This document shows, piece after piece, positions 17,651 through 27,388 of a stretch of DNA of 64,000 bases. Both the position numbers and the translations under genes were made by a program. The notes below the pieces were generated by a model, which was not told where the DNA came from, made no database searches, and saw only the letters and a program-made list of their open reading frames with translations. This DNA is from Bermanella sp044597725 (GTDB taxonomy: Bacteria > Pseudomonadota > Gammaproteobacteria > Pseudomonadales > Oceanobacteraceae), in the NCBI RefSeq assembly GCF_044597725.1, contig NZ_CP139003.1:744001-808000 (forward strand), written 5' to 3'. The stretch's first letter is position 1, and each line of letters opens with the position of its first letter.

Positions 17651-18693
17651 TATGCTTTGTTCTCAACTTGTTTCAGTAGGGTTGCGCCATCCACTTGGGG
17701 ACTGCCTATACCCATATCCTGGGCTTCCTTAACCAGTGACATAAGTTTTTTATTAACGGGTGTATCCACATGGACCTGCTTACCCAGTTTGACCACCTCA
17801 CCAGTAATATAATCCACTTCTACGGGGCGACGATTTTGCAAGTCTTCCCACATGCTCGAGCGGGCATCAGGGTCAATCGCAATCATTCTATAGGCCAGTC
17901 GTGTAAACAAAAAATTGGGTAACGCTAACACCCAGGGCAATAATTGCATGGGCACAGAGGAAATGCTGCCAGGGTGAATACCTGCACTGCGTAAAACGTT
18001 TAAGCCTTCGGTAATCGCTAAACGAAATATTTTACGATAATGCTTGTCTTCAAGCTGTTGCTTTAACGGCACACCCGCCAACGCATTAACCGGGTTGTTT
18101 AAATTAAGCAGCAGTTTACTCCATAGGATATTAACCATGTTGGGCTTAAATTCCATGGCAAGATCAGCTTGTTTAGCCAATGCCATTAAGGTCTCGGCGG
18201 CGGGTACTTCTTGGCAAAATAACACGCCTTCTGTACCACAATGAAAATGCGCTGGGTGTCCTTCGTTACCGGTTCGATAAAGAATGTTATAAGGCACCAT
18301 AACCGGTAACACTGTGTGTTCTGGTAATTCGGTTTTTAATACCGCAACATTACCCACACCGTTTTGAAAACTAAATATATCTGCATGGTGGTTATGACTG
18401 CGCTTGATGGTTTGTGCCATTGATAGCGTATTACGACTTTTAACACTAACAATAATAATATCGGCAGAGCGCAAAATGCTTTCATCAGTGGTGACGTTTA
18501 TCTCGCCGGGCTTTAAATAATGATCGTAGCCTTGCCAGTCGCTAACGCGCATTCCATGGTGTTGAATATCCTGTTCAATACGTGAGCGAGCCAATAAGCT
18601 TACCTGGGCACCGCCTGCTGCTAGACGTCCTCCCACGTAACATCCGACGCTGCCAGCGCCAGCGACTACAACGTGGGGTGTTGTGTGTGTCAT
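17650..18693 (-). CDS. panE: Ketopantoate reductase family protein (PanE/ApbA)
   Basis: An NADPH-dependent reductase family whose best-known member reduces 2-dehydropantoate to pantoate. The 347-residue protein has an N-terminal Rossmann motif (VVAGAGSVGCYVGGRL), the KSRNT and QNGVGN blocks, and the C-terminal helical domain with NILWSKLLLNLNNPVNALAG and SSMWEDLQNRRPVEVDYITG. It is about 45 residues longer than typical PanE, so the substrate is not certain. It is translationally coupled to the DUF971 gene. Confidence 0.8.
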   Translation of the reverse strand: MTHTTPHVVVAGAGSVGCYVGGRLAAGGAQVSLLARSRIEQDIQHHGMRVSDWQGYDHYLKPGEINVTTDESILRSADIIIVSVKSRNTLSMAQTIKRSHNHHADIFSFQNGVGNVAVLKTELPEHTVLPVMVPYNILYRTGNEGHPAHFHCGTEGVLFCQEVPAAETLMALAKQADLAMEFKPNMVNILWSKLLLNLNNPVNALAGVPLKQQLEDKHYRKIFRLAITEGLNVLRSAGIHPGSISSVPMQLLPWVLALPNFLFTRLAYRMIAIDPDARSSMWEDLQNRRPVEVDYITGEVVKLGKQVHVDTPVNKKLMSLVKEAQDMGIGSPQVDGATLLKQVENKA

Positions 18694-18710
18694 GGTTAAT
18701 CCGTTATACG

Positions 18711-20126
18711 TTAATATTCAATAATTTTGGGGGTTGCCCGTTTGTATTGCGGCATTGTCATGCCTAGGCTCGCGTTGATATAAGTAGGATCAGCTACTAC
18801 ATACTGCTTGCCTTTGTGGGAAATCGTATCACCTGAAACCCCACTTACTGCGATGGCTACGGCAACATGGCCGTTGTACAACAATCCAATAGTATCAAGG
18901 TTCAGTACATTCTTCACCAAATAGGCAAAAAGAGCAGAGCGATCTTCACAATCGCTGTAGGGGTAATAAAGCGTTTCACTGGGTAATAAATAATTTTCGC
19001 GTTGAAACTGTTGAGCATCAGTTTTATATGGAAATGCATTATGCATAAAATTAAGCAGCAGTTGCGCCGCTTTTGCTGGTGACTTATCGGCAACCATTAA
19101 TTTTAATGGTTCGAGCAATGCGGTTTCCATGGCTTGTGGTGGTTGAGCATCAAAGTAAAGTGACATATCAAGTTGTGGATATGTATCAAGCAGTTCGATG
19201 TATTCTTGTGAATAGGGAATATCGATACGATTTTCACCGTAACTTAATGTTCTTGTTTGCATTTTCCCAGCAACTTTTGCCGAGTATTTAGGAATAATCG
19301 TAAAGCGCTTGTTGGCCTCTTGGTGTTGTTGCTTGTAAGTGTAAACAGCACCACCATGACCATGTTTATTGGATGCTGGTTTGAGCGTGTAATAACGTTG
19401 CCCAGAAAAAGTAAAGAAACTGGCTTCATACATAGCCTGATCACTGGCGACCAATAAAATCAGATTGCGTTTATCATGGGCAAGACGCACATCAAAACCG
19501 GTTTTCATTAAATAAAACCAAGTGATCAGAGTTTGCTTATTGCTGTCACGGGTAATGTTTTGTGCAAACCTGTGTATTAAATTAGCTTGTGCCCAGTTAT
19601 CTAGCTGTAAGGTCGTTTGATATTGTTCAAGTTCATTGACCACGGTTTTATAGGGTGTACGCGCAAGGTGTTCAAAGCCCTTGGCTATATTATTGTTGTT
19701 CACTTGGTAAAAACGAAAGTCGGCGATATTAGGTTGCGCCGAAAGCGCAATAGGCTGGCCTAAAAACTCAAATTGAGTTTGTTTACTGCGTTGTTTCTGT
19801 TTTGGCTTGGGTTCTGGCTTAGGCTCTGGTTTTGCAATGGGCTTCGGCGGTTCAGCTTTAGGTGGTTCAATCTTGGGTATATCGTCAATAGGGGCTTTAT
19901 CTGCTTTGGGAATCGTTACCGGTTTGGGTTCGGTATCACGCTGGGGGGTTGTTTGCATGTCCTTTTTGACCCAGCTTTCTTTCATAAACTGGCTGAATGC
20001 TTGGTCCTGTTCCGATAGGTATTGATCAAACTCCTGCTGGGTTTGCTGCAACCATTGCTGGTATTCGCTATTTGCCCAAACCCCAAACGGTAATAACAGT
20101 AATATAACGGTGAATATTCTTTTCAT
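18711..20126 (-). CDS. Exported transglutaminase-like protein with proline-rich linker
   Basis: The 471-residue product has a signal peptide (cleaved near VWA, residue 18), a glutamine-rich helical stretch, a long Pro/Lys-rich linker (about residues 60-115) and a C-terminal transglutaminase/papain-like domain with a Cys-His-Asp triad: Cys393 in SDCEDRS, His420 in NGHVAVAI and Asp446 in VADPTY. The role is unknown; periplasmic peptide or cell-envelope processing would fit. It lies between sdaA and panE on the same strand. Confidence 0.75.
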   Translation of the reverse strand: MKRIFTVILLLLPFGVWANSEYQQWLQQTQQEFDQYLSEQDQAFSQFMKESWVKKDMQTTPQRDTEPKPVTIPKADKAPIDDIPKIEPPKAEPPKPIAKPEPKPEPKPKQKQRSKQTQFEFLGQPIALSAQPNIADFRFYQVNNNNIAKGFEHLARTPYKTVVNELEQYQTTLQLDNWAQANLIHRFAQNITRDSNKQTLITWFYLMKTGFDVRLAHDKRNLILLVASDQAMYEASFFTFSGQRYYTLKPASNKHGHGGAVYTYKQQHQEANKRFTIIPKYSAKVAGKMQTRTLSYGENRIDIPYSQEYIELLDTYPQLDMSLYFDAQPPQAMETALLEPLKLMVADKSPAKAAQLLLNFMHNAFPYKTDAQQFQRENYLLPSETLYYPYSDCEDRSALFAYLVKNVLNLDTIGLLYNGHVAVAIAVSGVSGDTISHKGKQYVVADPTYINASLGMTMPQYKRATPKIIEY

Positions 20127-20152
20127 TGCCTATCCCTTATTTCCATTGCTGG

Positions 20153-21544
20153 TTAGCACTCAGTAATATTAACCGCTAGGCCACCTTGCGCAGTTTCTTT
20201 AAATTTATCCGACATGGCATCGCCGGTCTCTTTCATTGCTTGAATACAATTATCTAGTGAAACAAAGTGTAGCCCGCTACCGCGCAATGCCAATGATGCC
20301 GCAGCATAAGCTTTGATTGCGCCAAAGCCATTGCGTTCAATGCAAGGCACTTGTACTAAACCTTTTACAGGGTCGCATGTCATGCCAAGATGATGCTCAA
20401 GGGCAATTTCAGCAGCATTTTCGATTTGTTTGGCACTGCCACCCCTAACCGCACATAAGCCAGCTGCAGCCATGGCGGCTGCCGATCCAACTTCACCTTG
20501 GCAGCCCATTTCAGCCCCCGAAATAGATGCTTTATGCTTGATTAAGCCGCCGATAGCGCCAGCGGTAAGTAGAAACGTTTGAACCTGCTCTGAGGTTCCG
20601 TTTTCATGCTGTACAAAGTAATACAACACCGCGGGAATAACCCCAGCAGCACCATTGGTGGGCGCGGTTACAACAGTATGGCCTGCGGCGTTTTCTTCAT
20701 TGACTGCCATCGCGTATGCGCACAGCCAGTCATGCAGGGATGCTTGCTGCGGGTCGTGTTGCAATTGCTGATACAGTGCTTGAGCGCGACGTTGTACGTG
20801 GAGCTCTCCTGGAAGTTCACCAGATGCCCCTAAACCTCGCTCAATACAATCTGTCATGGTTTGCCATATAGATTGAATAGAAGTGTTTAAATCGTATTGT
20901 GAACGATACTGTAGTTCATTCTGTTGTTTAATCTCAGCAATACTTAGGTTGGCTTGTTCGGCCATGTCTATCATGGCTTTAGCACTGGCAAATGGATAAG
21001 GGCATGCGGTGTTGGCATCGGCTGTTTGAGTTTGTGCGCCTTTTTCAAACTCCGCCAAGGTGCATATAAAACCCCCACCTAAGGATAAATAGGTTTGCTC
21101 CATAACCAGCTGTTTATTAAGTGGGTCATGAAAATCTTGATACAGTTGAAACGTCAAACTATTGGGATGAAGTTTAGATGGTGTTTTAAAATCAAAAATA
21201 ATGTCGTGATGAAAATCGAATATTACTTCAATAGGTAAATTTTGCAGTGTTTGTTGTAGCTGGAGGGTTTGGCTAACATCGTGAACCGAGCTTTGTGAAA
21301 GGTGAACAGCGTCATAGCCATGCAAACCCAATAAAACGCCGATATCAGTCTTATGGCCTTTTCCTGTAAACGCTAACGATCCCATTAGAGTACAGGTAAC
21401 GCTAAGAGGTTTGGACTTAGAAAGTTGCTCTGCCATTGCTTCTACACTTTGACGAAAAGCAAGAGCCGCTTGCATGGGCCCCATAGTGTGAGAACTAGAT
21501 GGGCCGACACCAATTTTAAACAGGTCGAGTAAACTAATGAACAT
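20153..21544 (-). CDS. sdaA: L-serine dehydratase (L-serine ammonia-lyase), iron-sulfur type
   Basis: This enzyme converts L-serine to pyruvate and ammonia using a 4Fe-4S cluster. The 463-residue single-chain protein has the beta domain at the N-terminus (DLFKIGVGPSSSHTMGP) and the alpha domain with PTNGAAGVIPAVLYY, the SGAEMGCQGEVGSAAAMAAAGL cysteine region, CDPVKGLVQVPC and the terminal cysteine. Length and order match SdaA/TdcG-type enzymes. Confidence 0.95.
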   Translation of the reverse strand: MFISLLDLFKIGVGPSSSHTMGPMQAALAFRQSVEAMAEQLSKSKPLSVTCTLMGSLAFTGKGHKTDIGVLLGLHGYDAVHLSQSSVHDVSQTLQLQQTLQNLPIEVIFDFHHDIIFDFKTPSKLHPNSLTFQLYQDFHDPLNKQLVMEQTYLSLGGGFICTLAEFEKGAQTQTADANTACPYPFASAKAMIDMAEQANLSIAEIKQQNELQYRSQYDLNTSIQSIWQTMTDCIERGLGASGELPGELHVQRRAQALYQQLQHDPQQASLHDWLCAYAMAVNEENAAGHTVVTAPTNGAAGVIPAVLYYFVQHENGTSEQVQTFLLTAGAIGGLIKHKASISGAEMGCQGEVGSAAAMAAAGLCAVRGGSAKQIENAAEIALEHHLGMTCDPVKGLVQVPCIERNGFGAIKAYAAASLALRGSGLHFVSLDNCIQAMKETGDAMSDKFKETAQGGLAVNITEC

Positions 21545-21622
21545 ATTTATGAGCTGCGCAGAAAATACACTAACCAGTAGAGTATAGGCAAAACCCCGCA
21601 GGGTAAAGCCAGAGGGTGTGTG

Positions 21623-22798
21623 CTACTTCATGTACTGCACAAGTTCATGCTGTTTTTGTTTGTAGCGCTGTTTTAATGCTGGCTTATCTGTAAGTTGGTA
21701 AGCACTAATAAAACTCGACTCAGCTTTATGATATTGCTCTTGATGTAAATAAATAAGGGCCAACTGGTAGTGAAAACTATGCGTATCCGGTTTTAACTGA
21801 ATGGCATGTTTTATTTTTTCATAGGCCAATGAGATCTGTTTGTTTTGATAGGCTTGCCGCGCTTGCCACGCCAAGTAATAGGGGTTTTTTTGTCGATGTT
21901 GCAGAGCAACCTGACTGATTTCTTGAGCCTTACTTTCTTTCCCCATACTTTGGTACAAATAAGCAAGGTTACTCCATGCAGTAAAATGATTAGGTTGTAA
22001 AAAAATGGCTTGATGAAAAGCGGTTTCAGCTAAGTCGTAATGGCCTAAGCGACGATACACAGTACCATTGTTATTCCATAGGTTAGGGTTGTCAGGGTCA
22101 AGTGACAGAGCATATAAACCTATTTGCAGTGCGGTGGTGAGTTTGTCTTCGAGCATGTACTCAATGGCTCGGTTGCCAAAATATAAAGCGCGGAAAGTAT
22201 CCTCGCTCACAATACGCATGGGCATTTGGGTATCAAATAGCTCGGCACTGAAGTCTACGTACTCAGGTGAACGCATGGGGAGTTTTACCCGCGCGTTAAC
22301 GTGATCGTACATTAAAAATGTATTTCGACCATCTTGCGACCCCCAGTTAGGCGGAACTTGCACATGGTTTAATTGTGTATTTAGGCCCAACGCTTTGCTG
22401 TAGGCATAAAAAACAGCCGTCAATGATAAGCAGTTTCCCACACCATCATGCAGGGTTTGCATAGCTGTGCGAGTGTAATCGTTATTATAACGATAAAGCT
22501 GATCACCATGGTTCGATAGAACCTTTATCAATTTATGATATTTGAGCATGGGGTTCCAATTAGGGTTTACTTGCTCAAACAGATCTTTTTTTGCTGAATC
22601 GCTTAGATAAAAAACGTCATCTTTTGCCGTGGGCTCATAGCGCTTAATAATAGGCTGTTGGTTTTCGGTAAGGCCCAGTTGGGCGCGTTGGCGTAAATCG
22701 TCAGAAGGGGCTGACTGGTGAGGTAAATGGGTACAGGCAGTTAGTGTAAAACCGCTAAGCAAGCCTAATAACATGACAAGGCGTTGCAACCCAATCAT
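21623..22798 (-). CDS. Lipoprotein with transglutaminase-like and TPR domains
   Basis: A 391-residue predicted lipoprotein (lipobox LTAC, residues 19-22). Residues of about 90-160 contain a transglutaminase-like core start (DGVGNCLSLTAVFYAYSKALG) with the nucleophile-type cysteine, and the C-terminal half has at least four TPR units (PNLWNNNGTVYRRLGHYDLA, FTAWSNLAYLYQSMGKESKA and following). Its partner and substrate are unknown. It is the second transglutaminase-like exported protein within 4 kb. Confidence 0.75.
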   Translation of the reverse strand: MIGLQRLVMLLGLLSGFTLTACTHLPHQSAPSDDLRQRAQLGLTENQQPIIKRYEPTAKDDVFYLSDSAKKDLFEQVNPNWNPMLKYHKLIKVLSNHGDQLYRYNNDYTRTAMQTLHDGVGNCLSLTAVFYAYSKALGLNTQLNHVQVPPNWGSQDGRNTFLMYDHVNARVKLPMRSPEYVDFSAELFDTQMPMRIVSEDTFRALYFGNRAIEYMLEDKLTTALQIGLYALSLDPDNPNLWNNNGTVYRRLGHYDLAETAFHQAIFLQPNHFTAWSNLAYLYQSMGKESKAQEISQVALQHRQKNPYYLAWQARQAYQNKQISLAYEKIKHAIQLKPDTHSFHYQLALIYLHQEQYHKAESSFISAYQLTDKPALKQRYKQKQHELVQYMK

Positions 22799-22898
22799 AT
22801 GCTTACTCCTTTACCTGTGTTTCTATCAGTATAGTAGAAACTCAGATAAAGGGCGTAAACAATAGTACTTTAATAGCGGCGTTATATAGCCAAAAACG

Positions 22899-24248
22899 CT
22901 ATAAGATAAAGCGGCTTAAGTCTTCATCTTTGGCAATATCACCAAGATTTTCATCAACAAAAGCAGCGTTAACTTGTAACGGTGTTGTATTGTATTGTGT
23001 ACTAAGGCTTTCCGCATCAAAGCTTACTTTTTCCAGTAAGCGTTCCATCATCGTATGTAGGCGACGAGCACCGATGTTCTCGGTATTTTCGTTAACTTTA
23101 AATGCGGTTTCCGCCAAGCGGTCAATGCCGTCTTCGGTGAATTCAACATTGAGACCTTCGGTGCTTAGTAGAGCCTTATATTGTTCGGTTAAAGAAGCAC
23201 TAGGTTCGGTTAAAATACGTTTAAAGTCATTCGGTGTTAGCGCTTCTAACTCAACACGAATAGGCAAACGACCTTGCAGTTCAGGAATTAAATCAGATGG
23301 TTTACTTAAATGGAAAGCACCGGATGCAATAAATAGAATATGATCGGTTTTTACCATTCCATATTTTGTGCTAACACTGCAACCTTCAATTAATGGCAAT
23401 AAATCACGCTGCACACCTTCACGGCTTACATCACCACCACCGGCTTCTTGGCGCTTGGCAACCTTATCAATTTCATCAATAAAAACGATACCATTTTGTT
23501 CAACTAAATCGACGGCCTGTGATTTAAGGTCATCGATATTCAGCATGTTATGAGCTTCTTCATCCTGAATAAGTTTTAACGCATCTTTAACCGAAAGTTT
23601 ACGTTTATCGGTTTTATTGCTGCCTAAATTACTAAACATATTTTGGATTTGGTTGGTCATGTCTTCCATGCCAGGAGGCGCCATGATTTCAACACCTACT
23701 TGAGTTTGCGCAACATCCACCTCAATTTCTTTATCGTCCATGTCTCCGTTTAGAACTTTTTTCCTAAACAAGGCACGAGTACTGCTTTCTTCAGGTTTTT
23801 CTGCTTCTTGTTCATAAGGGCTGCGGGCAGGGCGTAATAGCGCATCAAGTACACGCTCAACCGCAGCTTCTTTGGCGCGTTCGCTCACTGCTTGCATTTC
23901 GGTTTCACGCAATAATTTAAAACCGGTTTCTACAAGGTCGCGAATAATGGTTTCGACATCGCGTCCCACATAGCCAACTTCGGTAAACTTAGTGGCTTCC
24001 ACTTTTACAAAGGGCGCATTCGATAGTTTAGCCAAACGGCGAGCAATTTCGGTTTTACCAACACCAGTTGGGCCAATCATTAAAATATTTTTAGGTGTGA
24101 TTTCTGTGCGTAACTCAACCGGTAGTTGCATACGACGCCAGCGATTACGCAAGGCAATAGCAACGGCGCGTTTAGCAACCGATTGCCCCACAATGTGGCG
24201 GTCGAGCTCTTTGACGATTTCACTGGGTGTTAAATTAGTTTTAGTCAT
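22899..24248 (-). CDS. hslU: HslU, ATPase subunit of the HslVU protease
   Basis: HslU unfolds substrates and feeds them to HslV. The 449-residue AAA+ protein has Walker A GPTGVGKT (residues 59-66), the GYVGRDVE pore loop, Walker B region IVFIDEIDK, and the C-terminal sensor-2 part with GARRLHTMMERLLE. The last residues (LSRFIL) match the family tail that docks into HslV. It lies 39 nt downstream of hslV. Confidence 0.98.
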   Translation of the reverse strand: MTKTNLTPSEIVKELDRHIVGQSVAKRAVAIALRNRWRRMQLPVELRTEITPKNILMIGPTGVGKTEIARRLAKLSNAPFVKVEATKFTEVGYVGRDVETIIRDLVETGFKLLRETEMQAVSERAKEAAVERVLDALLRPARSPYEQEAEKPEESSTRALFRKKVLNGDMDDKEIEVDVAQTQVGVEIMAPPGMEDMTNQIQNMFSNLGSNKTDKRKLSVKDALKLIQDEEAHNMLNIDDLKSQAVDLVEQNGIVFIDEIDKVAKRQEAGGGDVSREGVQRDLLPLIEGCSVSTKYGMVKTDHILFIASGAFHLSKPSDLIPELQGRLPIRVELEALTPNDFKRILTEPSASLTEQYKALLSTEGLNVEFTEDGIDRLAETAFKVNENTENIGARRLHTMMERLLEKVSFDAESLSTQYNTTPLQVNAAFVDENLGDIAKDEDLSRFIL

Positions 24249-24287
24249 AACTGAATCTTTTATCCGTTGGCGACCTGTCGCGAAGAA

Positions 24288-24815
24288 TTATTTGGTTTTA
24301 AGGCTTTCAATTGTGAGGTTGTGGTTGGTAAACACACAAATATCGGCAGCAATGGTCAGACTTTTTTCGACAATGTCGCGTGCCCCCATATCGGTTTCAT
24401 GGTAAAGCGCTTTTGCCGATGCTAATGCATAATTGCCGCCACTGCCCACGGCAATAAGGCTATCTTCGGGTTCAAGCACATCGCCATTACCTGTAATAAT
24501 TAAACTGGCCTCTTTGTCTGCCACAGCCAGTACGGCTTCAAGCTTGCGCAATGCTCGGTCACTGCGCCACTCTTTGGCCATTTCTACCGCGGCTCGGGTG
24601 AGGTGCCCTGAGTGTTTTTGTAAATGGCCTTCAAACTTTTCGAACAGAGTAAAGGCGTCGGCTGTTGCACCAGCAAACCCTGCAATCACTTTGCCATCAT
24701 ATAAGGTGCGCACTTTGCGTGCATTGCCTTTCATTACCGTATTACCAAGGCTGACTTGACCGTCGCCGCCCATAACCACTTCATCTTCACGGCGTACGCT
24801 GAGTATGGTTGTCAT
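24288..24815 (-). CDS. hslV: HslV, peptidase subunit of the HslVU protease
   Basis: HslV is the proteasome-like threonine peptidase. The 175-residue protein starts MTTILSVRR; after Met removal Thr2 becomes the catalytic nucleophile. The family blocks GGDGQVSLGNTVMKGNARKVR, GFAGATADAFTLFEKFE and AVGSGGNYALASAKAL are all present. A sigma-32-type promoter lies about 50 nt upstream, matching heat-shock control of hslVU in enterics. Confidence 0.98.
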   Translation of the reverse strand: MTTILSVRREDEVVMGGDGQVSLGNTVMKGNARKVRTLYDGKVIAGFAGATADAFTLFEKFEGHLQKHSGHLTRAAVEMAKEWRSDRALRKLEAVLAVADKEASLIITGNGDVLEPEDSLIAVGSGGNYALASAKALYHETDMGARDIVEKSLTIAADICVFTNHNLTIESLKTK

Positions 24816-24862
24816 AAAAAAATTCCACCTGTTTGTTCGGTTTGATTGGCTATAGTCATCCG

Positions 24863-24890
24863 TAATGGGGGTGTTTTACCGAAATTCAAG
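24863..24890 (-). promoter_or_regulatory. Sigma-32 (heat-shock) type promoter of hslVU
   Basis: Read on the minus strand, CTTGAAT (24890-24884) and CCCCATTA (24870-24863) are separated by 13 nt, against the sigma-32 consensus CTTGAAA-N13-17-CCCCATnT. It lies about 48 nt before the hslV start and just past the terminator of the upstream SPOR gene. Confidence 0.8.
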
Positions 24891-24893
24891 CGA

Positions 24894-24932
24894 AATAAAA
24901 AGCCGCCCCCAGTGATTACTAAAGGGAGCGGC
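24894..24932 (-). terminator. Intrinsic terminator after the SPOR gene
   Basis: On the minus strand a GCCGCTCCC / GGGGGCGGC stem (one mismatch, 13-nt loop) is followed by CTTTTTATTT. It separates argS-SPOR from hslVU. Confidence 0.85.
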
Positions 24933-24952
24933 AGGGGATAAGAGGGCGGGTA

Positions 24953-25570
24953 CTAGCTTTTGGGTTGAGAAACTGGCTCGGTAATGGCCATGGACTGAAT
25001 GCCCAGCTCCACCAAGGTATCTTGTGCCTTATTCATTTGCGACCGATTGGAAAATGGACCGGTAAATACCCGATACCAAGTTCTGCCGTTAACCTCAGCA
25101 GGTTCAATTTGAATATCAAAGCCATTTAGCAGCAGTTGAGCTTTTTGGCGGTCGGCACCTTCTGCACTGCTAAACGAGCCAGTACGTAAGCGGTACTGAA
25201 TTTTATTACCGTCTTTATCTGTGCCTTTGGGTGTCGATTTATATTCGGGCACCTCTTCAACTTGAACTTCACTGTTTTCGAGCAATTCAAAAAACTGATA
25301 ATTTTTCAATGCTTCATCAGCTACATGGTCAGGTACGTCATCGGGAAGTTGTTCTTTAATCGCTGATTTTATACCTTCTTCAGTGATTGCTTGTCCTTTT
25401 TCCGATAGACGCTTTTGAGCCTGATTAATGTGTTTTGATAAATCTTGAGTGACCTTGTCCACATCGTTACCCGCAGGCACGGTGGTGAGATAAAACAAAA
25501 ACCCCACAAATGATAGCGCCACTAGCGGTGTAAAAATCCAAATTAAACGTGGACCGTTATTTTGCGCCAT
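24953..25570 (-). CDS. FtsN-like SPOR-domain inner-membrane protein
   Basis: The 205-residue protein has one N-terminal membrane anchor (WIFTPLVALSFVGFLFYL), a charged periplasmic linker and a C-terminal SPOR domain (about residues 120-195: YRLRTGSFSSAEGADRQKAQL, WYRVFTGPFSNRSQMNKAQD). SPOR domains bind denuded peptidoglycan at the division site. It follows argS by 12 nt and precedes hslVU, the order seen in Pseudomonas. It could be FtsN itself, but the linker lacks recognisable FtsN motifs, so no symbol is given. Confidence 0.87.
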   Translation of the reverse strand: MAQNNGPRLIWIFTPLVALSFVGFLFYLTTVPAGNDVDKVTQDLSKHINQAQKRLSEKGQAITEEGIKSAIKEQLPDDVPDHVADEALKNYQFFELLENSEVQVEEVPEYKSTPKGTDKDGNKIQYRLRTGSFSSAEGADRQKAQLLLNGFDIQIEPAEVNGRTWYRVFTGPFSNRSQMNKAQDTLVELGIQSMAITEPVSQPKS

Positions 25571-25582
25571 GCATGAAACTCC

Positions 25583-27268
25583 TTACATTTCTTCAGGTGC
25601 AGCAATGCCTAATAACCACAGGCCGTTTGCCAATACTTGGCGAACTGCTTGGGTGAGGGCAATACGTGCATCCCTTAGACCGTCATCCTCGACAATGGTT
25701 TTATGGTTGTTGTAGTAACCGTGAAAGTCACTGGCTAATTCGTGTAAATAGTTGGCTACTTGGTGGGGCGCGCTTTGCTCACCGGCAATGCGTACCACTT
25801 CCGGGAAGCGCGCTAAGTTATTGGCCAATGCTTTCTCTTGGTCTTCTGCTAAGCGTTCTAGGTTAGCAAGACCATTGGCCTGATCCCAGCTGCGTTGTTC
25901 GCTGGCAAGCTTGCGCAAGATGCTGCAAATACGGGCATGGGCATACTGAATATAATAAACTGGGTTGTCATTGCTTTGGCTACGCGCTAAGTCAATATCA
26001 AAAGTGAGCTGAGAGCTCGGCGCCCGCGCCGCTAAAAAGTAGCGAGTAGCATCGCGGCCCACTTCATCAATCAGGTCGCGTAGCGTGACATAGCTACCAG
26101 CACGTTTTGATATTTTAACTTCTTCGCCACCTTTCATAACGGTGACCATTTGATGCAGCACGTAATCTGGGTAGCCTTCAGGAATACCTGTTTCAAGGGC
26201 CTGCAAGCCTGCACGCACACGGGTAATAGTAGAGTGGTGATCGGCGCCTTGCTCGTTAATCACACGCTTAAAGCCACGCTGCCATTTATTCAGGTGATAG
26301 GCCACATCGGGCACAAAATAGGTATAACCGCCATCTTTTTTGCGCATAACGCGGTCTTTATCATCCCCAAACTCAGTGGTTTTAAGCCAGAGAGCGCCAC
26401 CGTCTTCGTAGGTGTAGCCGTTTTTAATTAGGCTTTGAACGGTTTCCTCTACCTTGTTATCTTCGTACAGCGAGCTCTCTAGGAAGTACACATCGAAGTC
26501 TACCTCGAACGCTTTTAAATCGAGGTCTTGCTCGCGACGCAAATAAGCCACGGCAAAATGACGAATGGCTTCCACATCGTCGGCATCTTTGGTGCCAGTA
26601 AAGCTCTGATCGGCACTTTCAATGGTATCCCCTTGCATAAAGCTATCGGCAAGATCTTTGATGTATTCACCGCGATATCCATCTTCGGGCCAATTGCTAT
26701 CGTCTGGGGTTAAGCCTTTACAGCGAGCTTGAACAGATAGCGCAAGGTTATTAATTTGTGCGCCCGCATCGTTGTAATAAAACTCACGGGTCACATTCCA
26801 GCCATTGGCTTCTAACAAGCGCGAAATACAATCGCCCACCGCCGCACCACGACCGTGACCCACATGCAATGGGCCGGTTGGGTTAGCACTTACAAACTCC
26901 ACTTGAACCGACTGTCCTTGGCCTGAGTCGTTATGGCCGTATTTATCTTGGGCATTCAAAATGGTATCAACGATTGCAAGGCTGGCCGCTTCGGTAACAA
27001 AGAAATTAATAAAGCCAGGGCCAGCAATATCGGCTTTTTTCAGGATTGGGCTTTCAGGTAGGGCATTAACAATAGCTTCGGCCCATTGGCGTGGGTTCAT
27101 ACCTGCTTGCTTAGCGCTTACCATGGCGATATTCGAAGCATAGTCGCCGTGGGCTTTATCCTTGGTATGATCAATCATGATCTTTGGATTGGCATCCGCG
27201 GGAAATTGGCCTTGCTGCTTAAGAGTATCGAGTGTTTGCTCAAGTAATTGGCTGAGTTCTTGTTTCAT
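25583..27268 (-). CDS. argS: Arginyl-tRNA synthetase
   Basis: ArgRS charges tRNA-Arg. The 561-residue class I synthetase has the N-terminal Add1-type domain, the HIGH-like motif in ANPTGPLHVGHGRGAAVGD, a KMSKS-equivalent segment KISKRAGSYVTLRDLIDEVG, and the C-terminal DALR anticodon-binding domain. ATG 27268 (MKQELSQLLEQTL) is the family start; the frame is open 54 nt further upstream. Confidence 0.97.
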   Translation of the reverse strand: MKQELSQLLEQTLDTLKQQGQFPADANPKIMIDHTKDKAHGDYASNIAMVSAKQAGMNPRQWAEAIVNALPESPILKKADIAGPGFINFFVTEAASLAIVDTILNAQDKYGHNDSGQGQSVQVEFVSANPTGPLHVGHGRGAAVGDCISRLLEANGWNVTREFYYNDAGAQINNLALSVQARCKGLTPDDSNWPEDGYRGEYIKDLADSFMQGDTIESADQSFTGTKDADDVEAIRHFAVAYLRREQDLDLKAFEVDFDVYFLESSLYEDNKVEETVQSLIKNGYTYEDGGALWLKTTEFGDDKDRVMRKKDGGYTYFVPDVAYHLNKWQRGFKRVINEQGADHHSTITRVRAGLQALETGIPEGYPDYVLHQMVTVMKGGEEVKISKRAGSYVTLRDLIDEVGRDATRYFLAARAPSSQLTFDIDLARSQSNDNPVYYIQYAHARICSILRKLASEQRSWDQANGLANLERLAEDQEKALANNLARFPEVVRIAGEQSAPHQVANYLHELASDFHGYYNNHKTIVEDDGLRDARIALTQAVRQVLANGLWLLGIAAPEEM

Positions 27269-27388
27269 ATTATTCGGGAAACCTATGGCGATGATGTTGA
27301 TCTGATGGCGATCAATGCACAAAAATTGCGCGCATTATCCCAGTTTGAGGGGCGCTTTTCTACAGGCAATTAAAATATGAGCTTGGGA

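Noticed and set aside
19773..20025. Forward frames opposite the Pro/Lys-rich linker of the transglutaminase-like gene
   Set aside because: They are complements of the low-complexity linker and have Gly/Phe/Trp-rich artificial composition.
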